Positions 8,674-16,488 of a stretch of 64,000 bases of DNA are shown here, piece by piece (within the stretch, counting starts at the first letter, position 1; each line of letters begins with the position of its first letter). The position numbers were made by a program, and so were the translations under genes. The notes beneath the pieces are model-generated. The model was not told the origin of the DNA. It did not search any database and saw nothing but the letters and a program-made list of their open reading frames with translations. Source of the DNA: Oscillospiraceae bacterium (GTDB taxonomy: Bacteria; Bacillota; Clostridia; Oscillospirales; JAAYXM01); contig JAFQSU010000078.1 in assembly GCA_017409405.1 (NCBI GenBank), positions 29,772 to 93,771 on the forward strand. The letters run 5' to 3'.

Positions 8674-9408
8674 ATGAACATATATATGATTTATTCCGCA
8701 AAAGAACAAATCGCAAAAAATTCAAAGCTGCTTTGCGGCATTCATTCTTATGTCGCACACGGAAACACGGTAATGTCCGAAAAGCTCCCTTCCGACCTTT
8801 GCGGAAACATCATGGTCATATCTGCCCAGAATGCCGGCGAGCACATATCACCTGCCGTTTACGACGAATGCCGAAAACGAAAGTTCACGTCGGTTTTCCT
8901 CGATGCGGAAGAGCCGTGTAAAAATAACATAAGGGCATTTTGCGAAATTTCCGAATCTCTTTCACGGCGAGGGCTTCGGGTGTTCTGCCCCATCGCCTTT
9001 GAAGAGTTCTGCCCTCAGGCAATACCGGTTGCGGATACATGCATTTCAGGCGGAGTTTTGTCTGAATACCTCAAGTCGCTTATCGTCGGTAGAAAAAGAC
9101 TTGCACTCTCGCTTCCGAGAATGTGCGCAAGCTTTCCCATGCCGCCGGAAGACTCCTGCGGAAATGCCCTCTCCCCAAGAGAGCTGTCAAGGCTTCGGGA
9201 CATGCACGATGCGGAGGTTTTCTTTTCTCCGGCTATGCTTTTAAACTACTTTATATATTCGCCTTCTCCCCGTGATGCCGGCTTCGTGCTTTTTGATGAC
9301 AGTCACACGGTAACGGAAAAGCTGAGACTTGCAAAAAAGCTCGGAGTTTCCGATGTTTTTCTCAGATACTGCGAGCTTTCAGATATTGCAGACGATATTT
9401 GGTTTTAG
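8674..9408 (+). CDS. Unknown protein, possibly a degenerate GH18-like barrel
   Basis: The 244-aa product has no signal peptide and no family I can name with confidence. The ribosome site AAGGGAG precedes the ATG. Its C-terminus (GFVLFDDSHTVTEKLRLAKKLGVSDVFL) is shaped like the end of GH18 barrels, where a D(D/P)xS strand is followed by KLxLxKxxGLxGV. The catalytic DxxDxxE motif of GH18 is absent; the nearest equivalent is VFLDAEEP around residue 75. The gene stands alone, opposite to yqeG, and its stop overlaps the converging rqcH stop by 4 bases. Codon use looks ordinary. Confidence 0.6.
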   Translation: MNIYMIYSAKEQIAKNSKLLCGIHSYVAHGNTVMSEKLPSDLCGNIMVISAQNAGEHISPAVYDECRKRKFTSVFLDAEEPCKNNIRAFCEISESLSRRGLRVFCPIAFEEFCPQAIPVADTCISGGVLSEYLKSLIVGRKRLALSLPRMCASFPMPPEDSCGNALSPRELSRLRDMHDAEVFFSPAMLLNYFIYSPSPRDAGFVLFDDSHTVTEKLRLAKKLGVSDVFLRYCELSDIADDIWF

Positions 9409-11156
9409 TCGTTTTGGGAAAGCTGCTTACAAAGCTCTTCATCGGGATTTACATATGCTGTATAGTAGTTTGTGTAAATAACCTTTCCCGGTGCCGCTCC
9501 CTGCGGCTTCTTGACATGGCGCACCTGCGTATAGTCAACCGGAACATTTTCCGAATCCTTTGCACGCGAATAATACGCCGCAATCTGTGCCGCCTCTGTT
9601 ATCGTTCTGTCGGGAAGCTCACGACCGGAGCTTTCGACTATAACATGAGAGCCGGGGATATTCTTCGTATGCAGCCACAAATCGCCCTTCATGGCACTCT
9701 TTAACGTGAGTGCATCATTTTGCTTATTGTTTCTTCCGGCATATATAACAAACCCGTCACTCGAAACAAAGCGGTACGGGCGAAGCGCTGTTTTCTTTGC
9801 ACCTTTTTTGTCTCCCGACTTGTCTGCATATCCCGTTTCACGAAGCTCCTCACGTATCTCCGCGAGGTCTGCTTCACACTCTGCCTTTTCGATGCTTTCG
9901 ATTACGCTTTCGAGATACTCAAGCTCTTCCTCTCCTGCTGCAAGCTGTTCCGTTATATACCTTTCCGCATTTTTCATCCTTCGGTATTCACGGAAAAGCT
10001 TCTCTGCGTTTTCCTGCGGTGTATACCTCGGGTCAAGCTTTATTGTAACCTCTTCGCAATTCTTGAAATAGTTCTGTGTTTCAAACGAGGTCATGCCCTT
10101 TTCCAGCCGGTAAATGTTGGCGGAAATCAGCTCGGCACGCACACGCAGCTCCTCGCGGTCAATTGATTTTTTGAGTTCTTCGCGCTGAACGGCAAGCTTT
10201 CTGGCAGTACGGGCATGTGCGGTTTTTACAACCTGCAAAATACCGTGGGAACGATTTTTCATGCTCTCACGGGCTTCTCTTGTTTCGTAAAAATCTGCAA
10301 GTGTTTCGGAAAGGCTTTCTCGCACCTCCGTTTGCATGCAGTTTTCATACTGCGTTATCGGGATATATGAAAATTCATACGGATGCTTATTATCATAAAC
10401 TATACACGGGGCAGAGTCCGTATTACAGATTTCGTATATCGCCGATGCCATTTTTTCACACTGTGCCATGGAAAGCTCAGACATGTGCCGTGAAACCTCT
10501 CCGCATGCTCTGTACGCTATTTCCCGACAGACAAGAGGCGAAAAACCCATAAACGTTGAAATAATCCACTTATCGCAGAGAATTTCTTCCTTCTGTGCGC
10601 ATACAATATCAAAAAGCTCAGCACGCGTATAGCCCGACGGGTCAAGCTTTTCCTGCTTTGGCGGAAGTGTATAGAAAAGCCCGGGCAGAACCTGACGTTT
10701 TTCGCTCATGTCAATATCTACACGCTTTAGACACTCTATGACTCTGTCCTCGGCATCTCGCAGTATTATGTTTGAATGGCGACCCATAAGCTCACATGTG
10801 AGAGTCCTCTCAGACGGAACACCCATCTCGTCATTTACTTCAAGCTTTATATCAATAATGCGCTCCATATGCGGTGCGCTCACCGATATGATGCGACCGT
10901 TTATGAGGTGCTTTCTCAAAAGCATGCAGAACATGGGCGCATTCGGCGGATTTTCTCTCGACCGCGAAGACAGGTGAACGCGCGGAAAGCTCGCATTTGC
11001 AGATATAATAAGCTTCTTACCCTTCACATTGGGACTTCTCAGCGCAATAACTATATCATCACGCAAGGGCTCGTGGATTTTATCCACACGCGCCCCCGAA
11101 AGAACTGTATCAAGCTCACGTGCAAGCCGTGATATATATATTGCATCAAGTGCCAT
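9405..11156 (-). CDS. rqcH: RqcH/Rqc2-type NFACT protein (FbpA family)
   Basis: The 583-aa protein recognises obstructed 50S subunits and directs C-terminal alanine tailing of stalled nascent chains in ribosome-associated quality control. NFACT-N spans about residues 1-270 with SRSRENPPNAPMFCMLLRK near 62-80; a long coiled coil follows (about 300-440); the NFACT-R domain contains VIYAGRNNKQNDALT and WLHTKNIPGSHVIV near residues 480-520. Some homologues are described as fibronectin-binding proteins. It is the last gene of the tepA/DUF1858/trmK/nif3 run, 12 bases after nif3. Confidence 0.93.
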   Translation of the reverse strand: MALDAIYISRLARELDTVLSGARVDKIHEPLRDDIVIALRSPNVKGKKLIISANASFPRVHLSSRSRENPPNAPMFCMLLRKHLINGRIISVSAPHMERIIDIKLEVNDEMGVPSERTLTCELMGRHSNIILRDAEDRVIECLKRVDIDMSEKRQVLPGLFYTLPPKQEKLDPSGYTRAELFDIVCAQKEEILCDKWIISTFMGFSPLVCREIAYRACGEVSRHMSELSMAQCEKMASAIYEICNTDSAPCIVYDNKHPYEFSYIPITQYENCMQTEVRESLSETLADFYETREARESMKNRSHGILQVVKTAHARTARKLAVQREELKKSIDREELRVRAELISANIYRLEKGMTSFETQNYFKNCEEVTIKLDPRYTPQENAEKLFREYRRMKNAERYITEQLAAGEEELEYLESVIESIEKAECEADLAEIREELRETGYADKSGDKKGAKKTALRPYRFVSSDGFVIYAGRNNKQNDALTLKSAMKGDLWLHTKNIPGSHVIVESSGRELPDRTITEAAQIAAYYSRAKDSENVPVDYTQVRHVKKPQGAAPGKVIYTNYYTAYVNPDEELCKQLSQND

Positions 11157-11168
11157 ACCTTTGCGCTC

Positions 11169-11957
11169 CTATACCGTAAAAAACTTTGTGCAGCTGACGT
11201 CCGACTTCGCAATAGTGACAAAAGCTTTCGGAAAGCTTTCTTTTATGATTTCGCATATTCTCGGGCAAACTACATCCTCGGTAGCAAAATGACCTGCGTC
11301 AATTGCGTTTATCTGAAGCTCTTTTGCCTCAAGAAACTGATTGTGCTTTATGTCCGCAGTTACTACCGTATCGCAACCGAGCAAGTGTGCTTTTTTTATA
11401 TAATCTCCGCACGAGCCGCCGCCTACGGCAACCCTCAGGACAGGTCTTTTTGCATCGTGATACCGCACACCGTCGGTATCAAGCGCATGGCAGACCTTGC
11501 CCAGAAACTCATCGAGCGAAAGCTCTCCGGAAAGCGAACCGTAGCGACCGCCGCCGACCGTTTCGTCCTCCATGGGTTCAACAATGCCTTCCGTCGCAAT
11601 GCCGAGAGCTTCGGCAAGAGCATCGTTAACGCCGCCTTTTGCACTGTCAAGATTTGTGTGCATGCATATGGCAGAAATTCCGTTTTCAATAAGCTTCAGA
11701 ACAAGAGCACCAGTAACGTCACAGTCTGTAACGGTGCTTCTGCTTCCGAAAATAATCGGATGGTGCGAGACTATAAGCCTTGCCCCCGTTTGTATCGCTT
11801 CATCAATTACGTCTCCCGTTATGTCAAGGGCGACGATTATTTTGTCTGCCGGGCTTTCTTTGTGCCCGACGATAAATCCGACGTTGTCATAATCCGCCGC
11901 AAGATGGACCGGTGCGACCTTTTCAAGGGCTTTCAGTATGTCAACTACCTTTATCAC
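11169..11957 (-). CDS. Nif3-like dinuclear metal centre protein (YqfO family)
   Basis: The 262-aa protein belongs to the NIF3/YbgI/YqfO family, ring-forming proteins with two bound metal ions and an unsettled biochemical role; GTP cyclohydrolase I type 2 is only a historic label. Metal-binding motifs are VSHHPIIFG near residue 63, CMHTNLDSAKGGVNDALA near residue 96 and AGHFATED near the C-terminus. It lacks the PII-like insertion of longer Gram-positive forms (about 370 aa). Its start overlaps the trmK stop by 4 bases; the trmK-nif3 pair is conserved in Firmicutes. Confidence 0.9.
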   Translation of the reverse strand: MIKVVDILKALEKVAPVHLAADYDNVGFIVGHKESPADKIIVALDITGDVIDEAIQTGARLIVSHHPIIFGSRSTVTDCDVTGALVLKLIENGISAICMHTNLDSAKGGVNDALAEALGIATEGIVEPMEDETVGGGRYGSLSGELSLDEFLGKVCHALDTDGVRYHDAKRPVLRVAVGGGSCGDYIKKAHLLGCDTVVTADIKHNQFLEAKELQINAIDAGHFATEDVVCPRICEIIKESFPKAFVTIAKSDVSCTKFFTV

Positions 11958-12640
11958 AGCTTATCCCTCATTTCCGTAAGTGATAAAATATCTTCTCCGT
12001 ACCGCTTCTTTTCCTCTTCGCATACTTTTCCGGCATCACTCTTCATTTCAAGCTCATAGTTAAGCCGTGAAAGTACACGGTCGGTATATTCTTTTGCAAG
12101 CTCCTTGCCCAAAGCATTACGGCTTATGTATTTCTCGTACGGTTCAAACGTGATATCCCCCGAAAAACGTGCCGATATTACACAGTACATGTGTCTTCCC
12201 TCTCGGACAAAGCTCTCATCAAATATATAAAAGCCCTCACGGTAGAGATATTCTCTCAGCACCTCCGAGCGTGTCATGGGCTGAAGCACAAGCGTGGACC
12301 CATCCTTTGTCCACGGGGCACGCTCTATAATATCGGCAATCGTCTCTCCGCCCATTCCTGCAATAACAACGCAGTCATGCCGTGAGATCCCATCAAGACC
12401 GTCTGTCAGAACGGTTTTTATCCTGTCGCAAAGCCCTGCCGACGCTATTGCCTTTTCGGCATTATCGAGCGGACCGCGGTTTATGTCGCTTGCCGTTATT
12501 CTTTTTGCTATATTGTTTTTTGCCGCATATATCGAAATATAGCCGTGGTCACAGCCGCAATCCACGAGTGTTTCACACCGAGGTATTGACTGTGCAACAC
12601 GCAAAAGGCGCGCTCCGAGCGTTTTTTCCACCGCAGGCAT
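11954..12640 (-). CDS. trmK: tRNA (adenine(22)-N1)-methyltransferase
   Basis: The 228-aa SAM-dependent enzyme methylates A22 of tRNAs. The Rossmann methyltransferase motif LVDCGCDHGYISIY is at residues 25-38, ASDINRGPLDNA near 50, and the family motif VVIAGMGGETIADII near 92. The C-terminal part is helical as expected. It is coupled to nif3 by a 4-base overlap. In many Firmicutes trmK follows the sigma-A gene; here no rpoD or dnaG is present upstream. Confidence 0.9.
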   Translation of the reverse strand: MPAVEKTLGARLLRVAQSIPRCETLVDCGCDHGYISIYAAKNNIAKRITASDINRGPLDNAEKAIASAGLCDRIKTVLTDGLDGISRHDCVVIAGMGGETIADIIERAPWTKDGSTLVLQPMTRSEVLREYLYREGFYIFDESFVREGRHMYCVISARFSGDITFEPYEKYISRNALGKELAKEYTDRVLSRLNYELEMKSDAGKVCEEEKKRYGEDILSLTEMRDKL

Positions 12641-12657
12641 CTCCTTTATATGAAAAG

Positions 12658-12677
12658 TGCGCGTCCGCAGACGCGCA
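12658..12677 (-). terminator. Intrinsic terminator after the DUF1858 gene
   Basis: An 8-bp stem TGCGCGTC with CGCA loop is followed on the minus strand by CTTTT. It lies between the DUF1858 stop and the trmK start, so it may only attenuate read-through. Confidence 0.55.
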
Positions 12678-12693
12678 AGCCTTCATGCTTAAA

Positions 12694-12897
12694 TTACTTG
12701 TTTTCGAGATGGTTGTTGAGCTTTTCGAGAAGAGCGTCAACGTCCACACCGTGTACTGCACAAGCCTGTTCGAGAGTCTCGCCTCTGGCGGACGGGCAAC
12801 CGAGACAGTGCATGCCGATTTCAAAGAAATAGGGAGCAGTAGTAACGTCGATATCAAGAATGTCACCGATGATGGTGTCCTTTGTTATCTTTGCCAC
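12694..12897 (-). CDS. DUF1858 redox-disulfide protein
   Basis: This 67-aa protein matches the DUF1858 domain found alone or next to hybrid-cluster proteins. The pattern TTAPYFFEIGMHCLGCPSA carries the hallmark CxGC pair near residues 32-35, proposed to act as a redox-active disulfide. The rest is the short helical tail. The gene lies between tepA and trmK, with a terminator-like hairpin after it. No hybrid-cluster protein is encoded nearby. A redox or iron-sulfur related role is family inference. Confidence 0.85.
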   Translation of the reverse strand: MAKITKDTIIGDILDIDVTTAPYFFEIGMHCLGCPSARGETLEQACAVHGVDVDALLEKLNNHLENK

Positions 12898-12954
12898 AGC
12901 GAAATCATCCTTTCACATTTTATATACTCATTATATAACTATGGCGTACTTTTT

Positions 12955-13644
12955 TCAAGTAGATTTTTCATTTTTATTCTTTTCAATTTCCGTGTGGAGA
13001 AAAGAAAGTGCATCATTGAGCGTTCCCACCCTGTCTATGAGACCTATGTCCACCGCTTCTTTTCCGTATATGACCGTTCCGACATCGGTTGCAAGCTCTC
13101 CGACCTTCAGCATATACTCTCGGAATTTTTCTGCGGAAATATTTGAGTGCCTTTCGACAAAGCTCGTTATTCTGTCCTGCACACGTTCAAAATAATTAAA
13201 TGTCTGCGGTGCACCGACCACAACTCCGCTCATCCGCACCGGATGTATTGTGATTGCCGCAGTTTCCGCAATGATTGAATGCTTTGCCGCAACCGCAAGC
13301 GGAACGCCTATTGAATGTCCTCCGCCGAGAATTAGCGATGCCGTCGGCTTTGTCATGCCTGCTATAAGCTCTGCTATGGCAAGCCCTGCCTCGATATCTC
13401 CGCCGACGGTGTTGAGCATTATCAGAAGACCGTCCACATCCTCACGCTCTTCAACAGCGGCAAGCGTCGGGCATATATGCTCATATTTTGTTGTTTTTGT
13501 ATCGCTTGAGAGTATGGTGTGACCCTCTATCTGACCGATTATTGTTATACAGTGAATGTTTCCGTATTTGCTCGTTGCAACTATCGAGCCGGTTTCTATC
13601 ATTTCCTCACGGGTTTCTTTTTTGTTATCACTGCTGTCTGACAT
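12955..13644 (-). CDS. tepA: ClpP-class serine protease, TepA family
   Basis: The 229-aa cytosolic protein is a ClpP/crotonase-fold peptidase of the TepA type, associated in Bacillus with protein export and signal-peptide turnover. Key features are LNTVGGDIEAGLAIAELI near residue 80, the nucleophile Ser in GGGHSIGVPLA near residue 110, and ITIHPVRMSG near residue 135 carrying the probable catalytic His. It has no membrane segments, unlike SppA. It heads the minus-strand run towards rqcH, 57 bases before the DUF1858 gene. Confidence 0.87.
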   Translation of the reverse strand: MSDSSDNKKETREEMIETGSIVATSKYGNIHCITIIGQIEGHTILSSDTKTTKYEHICPTLAAVEEREDVDGLLIMLNTVGGDIEAGLAIAELIAGMTKPTASLILGGGHSIGVPLAVAAKHSIIAETAAITIHPVRMSGVVVGAPQTFNYFERVQDRITSFVERHSNISAEKFREYMLKVGELATDVGTVIYGKEAVDIGLIDRVGTLNDALSFLHTEIEKNKNEKST

Positions 13645-13780
13645 TGCATATTCCTCCGTAATATTTCTTACGGTAGTTTTAGCTTAAATGAAAATAAAAA
13701 TACATTTCTTTTTTATTACATTGTTTTCTTTATATTCTTTTATATCTTCTTTGTCTTTTGACAAAGAAGCAAAACAAATT

Positions 13781-13808
13781 CAAGGGGGGATTTCGATTTC
13801 CCCCCTTG
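13781..13808. repeat. G/C-run hairpin
   Basis: CAAGGGGGG and CCCCCCTTG form a 9-bp stem around a 10-base loop in the 244-base gap between the XRE gene and tepA. A second C-run follows at 13814-13818. It may serve as a terminator-like structure after the XRE gene, but no clean T-run follows. Confidence 0.5.
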
Positions 13809-13827
13809 AAAAACCCCCTTAAACCGA

Positions 13828-13845
13828 TTGGGGTCGCGACCCCAA
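13828..13845. repeat. 18-bp perfect palindrome
   Basis: TTGGGGTCGCGACCCCAA reads the same on both strands. It lies 43 bases beyond the XRE stop codon, next to the G/C-run hairpin. It could be a protein-binding site or part of a mobile repeat. Confidence 0.5.
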
Positions 13846-13888
13846 GCCCCGGAGAGCTGTCCTGACTTCGTGAAGTAAAACGAAATCA

Positions 13889-14149
13889 TTATTCTTCAAC
13901 ATCATCCTCAAACGAATAATCATTCAGTTCGTTAAAATCCAGAAATTCTGATAAGGTCATGTTGAAAGCAATAGCAATTTTATGCAGAGTTTTTACCCGA
14001 GGATTCTTTGTCAGTCCACGAACAATATTATCCAACGTGGATTGTTTTACATCACTCATAGCAGCAAGCTTATTTATTGCTATTCTTCTTTCTCTGCATA
14101 ATTGTCTTATTCTTTCTATATATATTTTTGAATACTCCACAAACATCAA
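13889..14149 (-). CDS. Small XRE-family transcriptional regulator
   Basis: The 86-aa protein is one helix-turn-helix domain of the Cro/CI type: RRIAINKLAAMSDVKQSTL (residues about 21-39) is the HTH, followed by DNIVRGLTKNPRVKTLHKIA and an acidic tail (NDYSFEDDVEE). Such stand-alone proteins are repressors that dimerise on palindromes. Three ACCC-N6-GGGT palindromes lie immediately upstream at 14167-14276, making self-regulation likely. The second in-frame Met (14146) is an alternative start. No partner toxin or prophage genes are visible. Confidence 0.85.
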   Translation of the reverse strand: MMFVEYSKIYIERIRQLCRERRIAINKLAAMSDVKQSTLDNIVRGLTKNPRVKTLHKIAIAFNMTLSEFLDFNELNDYSFEDDVEE

Positions 14150-14166
14150 CCCTTCAAAACAATCTT

Positions 14167-14284
14167 ACCCATTTACGGGTTGATATAATCGTAATATATA
14201 AAAAGACAATAATTACCCGAATACGGGTTGACTTACAGAGAAAATTGTTTTATAATTTTTATACCCGAATATGGGTATTCGGGT
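14167..14284. promoter_or_regulatory. Three palindromic operators at exact 48-bp spacing
   Basis: ACCCATTTACGGGT (14167-14180), ACCCGAATACGGGT (14215-14228) and ACCCGAATATGGGT (14263-14276) are near-identical 14-bp palindromes whose centres are exactly 48 bp apart; an extra half-site ATTCGGGT follows at 14277-14284. They flank the XRE start and bracket the plus-strand promoter at 14228-14256, one at the edge of its -35 box and one at the expected start point. The XRE protein is the obvious candidate ligand. Confidence 0.75.
14228..14256 (+). promoter_or_regulatory. Consensus promoter inside the operator array, pointing away from XRE
   Basis: TTGACT (14228-14233), 17-base spacer, TATAAT (14251-14256). 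Transcription would begin near 14263 and run antisense to the small Cys-rich ORF at 14295-14483. I find no convincing plus-strand protein gene downstream. Confidence 0.65.
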
Positions 14285-14294
14285 ATAAAAGTCC

Positions 14295-14483
14295 TTATTC
14301 TTTATCCAGTATGCCGAGTCTGAAGGCGTTATACTTCATGCGGTCAATGGTTTCACCGCACAAGCCCTCCTGCGTCAGATTGATTTTTTCCCGTGAACAA
14401 ACTCCGTCCTTATGATACACACAAAGGCAATTATGACAGTTTACAATCATCGCTTTTTCTTTACTTTGAAGTCCCATACTCAT
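14295..14483 (-). CDS. Small Cys-rich protein, DUF1540-like
   Basis: Starting at ATG 14483 (after AAGGAG, 10-base spacing) the product has 62 aa. The core VNCHNCLCVYHKDGVCSREK resembles DUF1540 zinc-binding miniproteins, with Cys at four positions and a fifth in GLCGET. A longer frame to 14579 exists but its N-terminus is low-complexity and lacks a ribosome site. It lies just upstream of the XRE operator array in the same orientation. A metal-binding role is inference from the cysteine spacing. Confidence 0.6.
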   Translation of the reverse strand: MSMGLQSKEKAMIVNCHNCLCVYHKDGVCSREKINLTQEGLCGETIDRMKYNAFRLGILDKE

Positions 14484-14537
14484 AACAGCTTGGCTCCTTA
14501 AATAAAAAATGCATGACCTCTTGCGAAGCCATGCACG

Positions 14538-14638
14538 AAAAACGCAGTGACTTCGAATCGGTTCATTGTCGCCAAACAATTACAACTTCATGCAGGCACG
14601 CCTGTAGAAGACAGAAGAAAACGAAGTGTGCGTTTTTT
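14538..14638 (+). other. Long imperfect hairpin ending in a T-run
   Basis: AAAAACGCA at 14538-14546 pairs with TGCGTTTTT at 14629-14637, and ACTTCG/CGAAGT extends the stem; smaller hairpins lie inside. If the promoter at 14228-14256 is active, this would be a plausible 3' end of a roughly 375-base non-coding transcript. Short open frames across it show no recognisable domain. The 14484-14950 gap otherwise holds only repeats and the uxaC terminator. Confidence 0.35.
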
Positions 14639-14757
14639 CACATTCTATTCTTCAATCTTTTACAGACAATTATACCTGCAAAAATACCAATTCAGGATAT
14701 TATTAAGTTGTAATTATTTGGCACTATCATCTTAACACATAATTTCAGAAAATACAA

Positions 14758-14892
14758 GAGATTCTTCGACTGCGGACTTCGTCCTCCGCTCAGAATGACA
14801 AAAAAAGGGGGGGCGGACACTGCGTGACCAATGCTGTCATCCTGAGTGAAGCGAAGCGGAATCGAAGGATCCCCCACGGGTGAGGAACACAC
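14758..14892. repeat. Palindromic interspersed element, family 1, copy 1
   Basis: GAGATTCTTCGACTGCGG...CTCAGAATGACA is followed by a spacer and the inverted arm TGTCATCCTGAGTG...CGAAGGATC, then CCCACGGGTGAGGAACAC. The same arms occur in reverse order at 35900-36010. No open frame or transposase lies inside, so it is a non-autonomous repeat. Confidence 0.75.
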
Positions 14893-14913
14893 TCCGCCAC
14901 GCCTCCTCTCACA

Positions 14914-14945
14914 AAAAAGGCTTCCCCTCAAAGGGAAGCCTTTTT
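14914..14945 (-). terminator. uxaC intrinsic terminator
   Basis: A 13-bp stem AAAAAGGCTTCCC with a 6-base loop; the minus strand continues into A/T-rich sequence. The stem core resembles the GGGGAAGCC arm of repeat family 2. Confidence 0.75.
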
Positions 14946-14950
14946 ACTTT

Positions 14951-16351
14951 TTATCCGAAAAAATACTCCTTTGTATTGGTGTAGCAAATGTCTCGCACCA
15001 TTCTTCCGAGAAGCTCCATATCATTGGGTGCTTCGCCGTTTTCTGCCCACGTTCCTATGATGCTGCACACAATTCGTCTGAAATACTCATGCCTTGTGTA
15101 GCTTAAAAAGCTTCTGGAGTCTGTGAGCATACCTATAAACTTTGAGAAGAGCGTCATGCTTGCGCACGCCTTCATGTGTTTTTCCATTCCGTCGATATGG
15201 TCATTAAGCCACCACGCCGAGCCTATCTGAATCTTTCCTGCGATTCCGTGACCGTTAAAGCATGTTGCAAGAGCCATAAGTGCCTCGTTGTGCGCCGGGT
15301 TAAGGCTGTAAAGCACAGTTTTCGGGAGCTTATCCTCACGCTCAAGCATATCGAGCAGACTTATCACCGGCTCAACTACGCTTACATCGCTCATTGTGTC
15401 AAAGCCCATATCAACACCGAGCTTTTCAAATGCCGCCGTGTTATTATCACGCAAAACGGCTATATGAAGCTGCATGACAAGCTTATGCTCATAATACCTT
15501 TTTGCAAGGTGAACAAAAAGCGTTGAATAGAACACGTCAATCTGTTCTGCCGTCAGCTTTCTTCCCTCAAGCTTTGCACGGAAAACAGCATCTGCGCACG
15601 CTTCGTCCGGCTCGCAGAACTTAACCATGTTCAATGAATGGTCAGCGCTTTTGCACCCTCTTGCAACAAAGAAGTCAAGTCTTTCATCAAGAGCACGCAC
15701 AAGCTCGCTGTATGTATTTATCTCATACCCGACAACCGCCGAAAGCTTTTTAATGTAACCGCAAAACTCGGGGCGCCAGATATTGAGCGCACGCTCGGGA
15801 CGGTAGGACGGAACAACCCTGACATCAAAGCTTTCGTCCTTTTCAATAATTTCGTGGTATGCAAGGTCGTCACAGGGGTCATCCGTCGTGCCTATGAGTT
15901 CAACATTTGAACGCCTGATAAGACCCCGTGCTCCGAATTCCGGCTTTTTGAGCAGCTCGTTGCATTTTTCCCATATTCTCTCCGCATTCTCGGGGCAGAG
16001 CAGGTCGTTTATTCCGAAATAACGTCGAAGCTCGAGATGCGTCCAGTGATACAGTGGGTTTCCGACGCAGTACGGCATAACCTCTGCCCATTTCATAAAC
16101 TTTTCCTTGTCCGTTGCATCGCCCGTTATGTACCTTTCGTCAACCCCGAAGCCGCGCATTATACGCCACTTGTAATGGTCACCGCCAAGCCATACCTCGG
16201 TAATGCTTGAATAGTGCTTATCCTCGGCGATTTCCCGTGGATTTAAGTGACAATGATAATCTATTATCGGAGTTTTTTCCGCAATGCCGTGATAAAGCTT
16301 TTTGGCAGTTTTATTCTTCAAAAGAAAGTCTTTGTCCATGAATTTGCGCAT
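14951..16351 (-). CDS. uxaC: Glucuronate isomerase
   Basis: The 466-aa cytosolic enzyme interconverts glucuronate/fructuronate and galacturonate/tagaturonate at the entry of hexuronate catabolism. The metal-binding segment IIDYHCHLNPREIAED is near residue 28; GNPLYHWTHLELRRYFGI near residue 97 and LIGTTDDPCDDLAYH near residue 153 are family hallmarks. Length matches E. coli UxaC (470 aa). It stands alone with its own terminator; its pathway partner uxuA lies 32 kb away. No uxaB/uxuB reductase or kdgK is visible in the window. Confidence 0.95.
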   Translation of the reverse strand: MRKFMDKDFLLKNKTAKKLYHGIAEKTPIIDYHCHLNPREIAEDKHYSSITEVWLGGDHYKWRIMRGFGVDERYITGDATDKEKFMKWAEVMPYCVGNPLYHWTHLELRRYFGINDLLCPENAERIWEKCNELLKKPEFGARGLIRRSNVELIGTTDDPCDDLAYHEIIEKDESFDVRVVPSYRPERALNIWRPEFCGYIKKLSAVVGYEINTYSELVRALDERLDFFVARGCKSADHSLNMVKFCEPDEACADAVFRAKLEGRKLTAEQIDVFYSTLFVHLAKRYYEHKLVMQLHIAVLRDNNTAAFEKLGVDMGFDTMSDVSVVEPVISLLDMLEREDKLPKTVLYSLNPAHNEALMALATCFNGHGIAGKIQIGSAWWLNDHIDGMEKHMKACASMTLFSKFIGMLTDSRSFLSYTRHEYFRRIVCSIIGTWAENGEAPNDMELLGRMVRDICYTNTKEYFFG

Positions 16352-16429
16352 ATTTTATTCTCCTATCAATTTTGTACTACAATAATATATCCACACCATT
16401 TCATTGTCAAGCTTTTTGCGAATATTTGA

Positions 16430-16458
16430 TTTACTTTCGCCCTGTTATTTGCTATAAT
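16430..16458 (+). promoter_or_regulatory. Promoter of the RadC-like gene
   Basis: TTTACT (16430-16435), 17-base spacer, TATAAT (16453-16458), followed by the ribosome site GAAAGGA before ATG 16489. Confidence 0.65.
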
Positions 16459-16488
16459 AAGGTATATCACCTGAAAGGAACTGTTAAA

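Noticed and set aside
14513..14735. Two short plus-strand frames (66 and 62 codons) downstream of the XRE operator array
   Set aside because: Neither has a ribosome site or a known domain, and the region forms a long hairpin; kept only as a possible non-coding RNA.
13781..14950. Toxin-antitoxin module built from XRE and the Cys-rich ORF
   Set aside because: The genes are not overlapping, the Cys-rich ORF resembles a zinc miniprotein rather than a toxin, and no toxin fold is visible.
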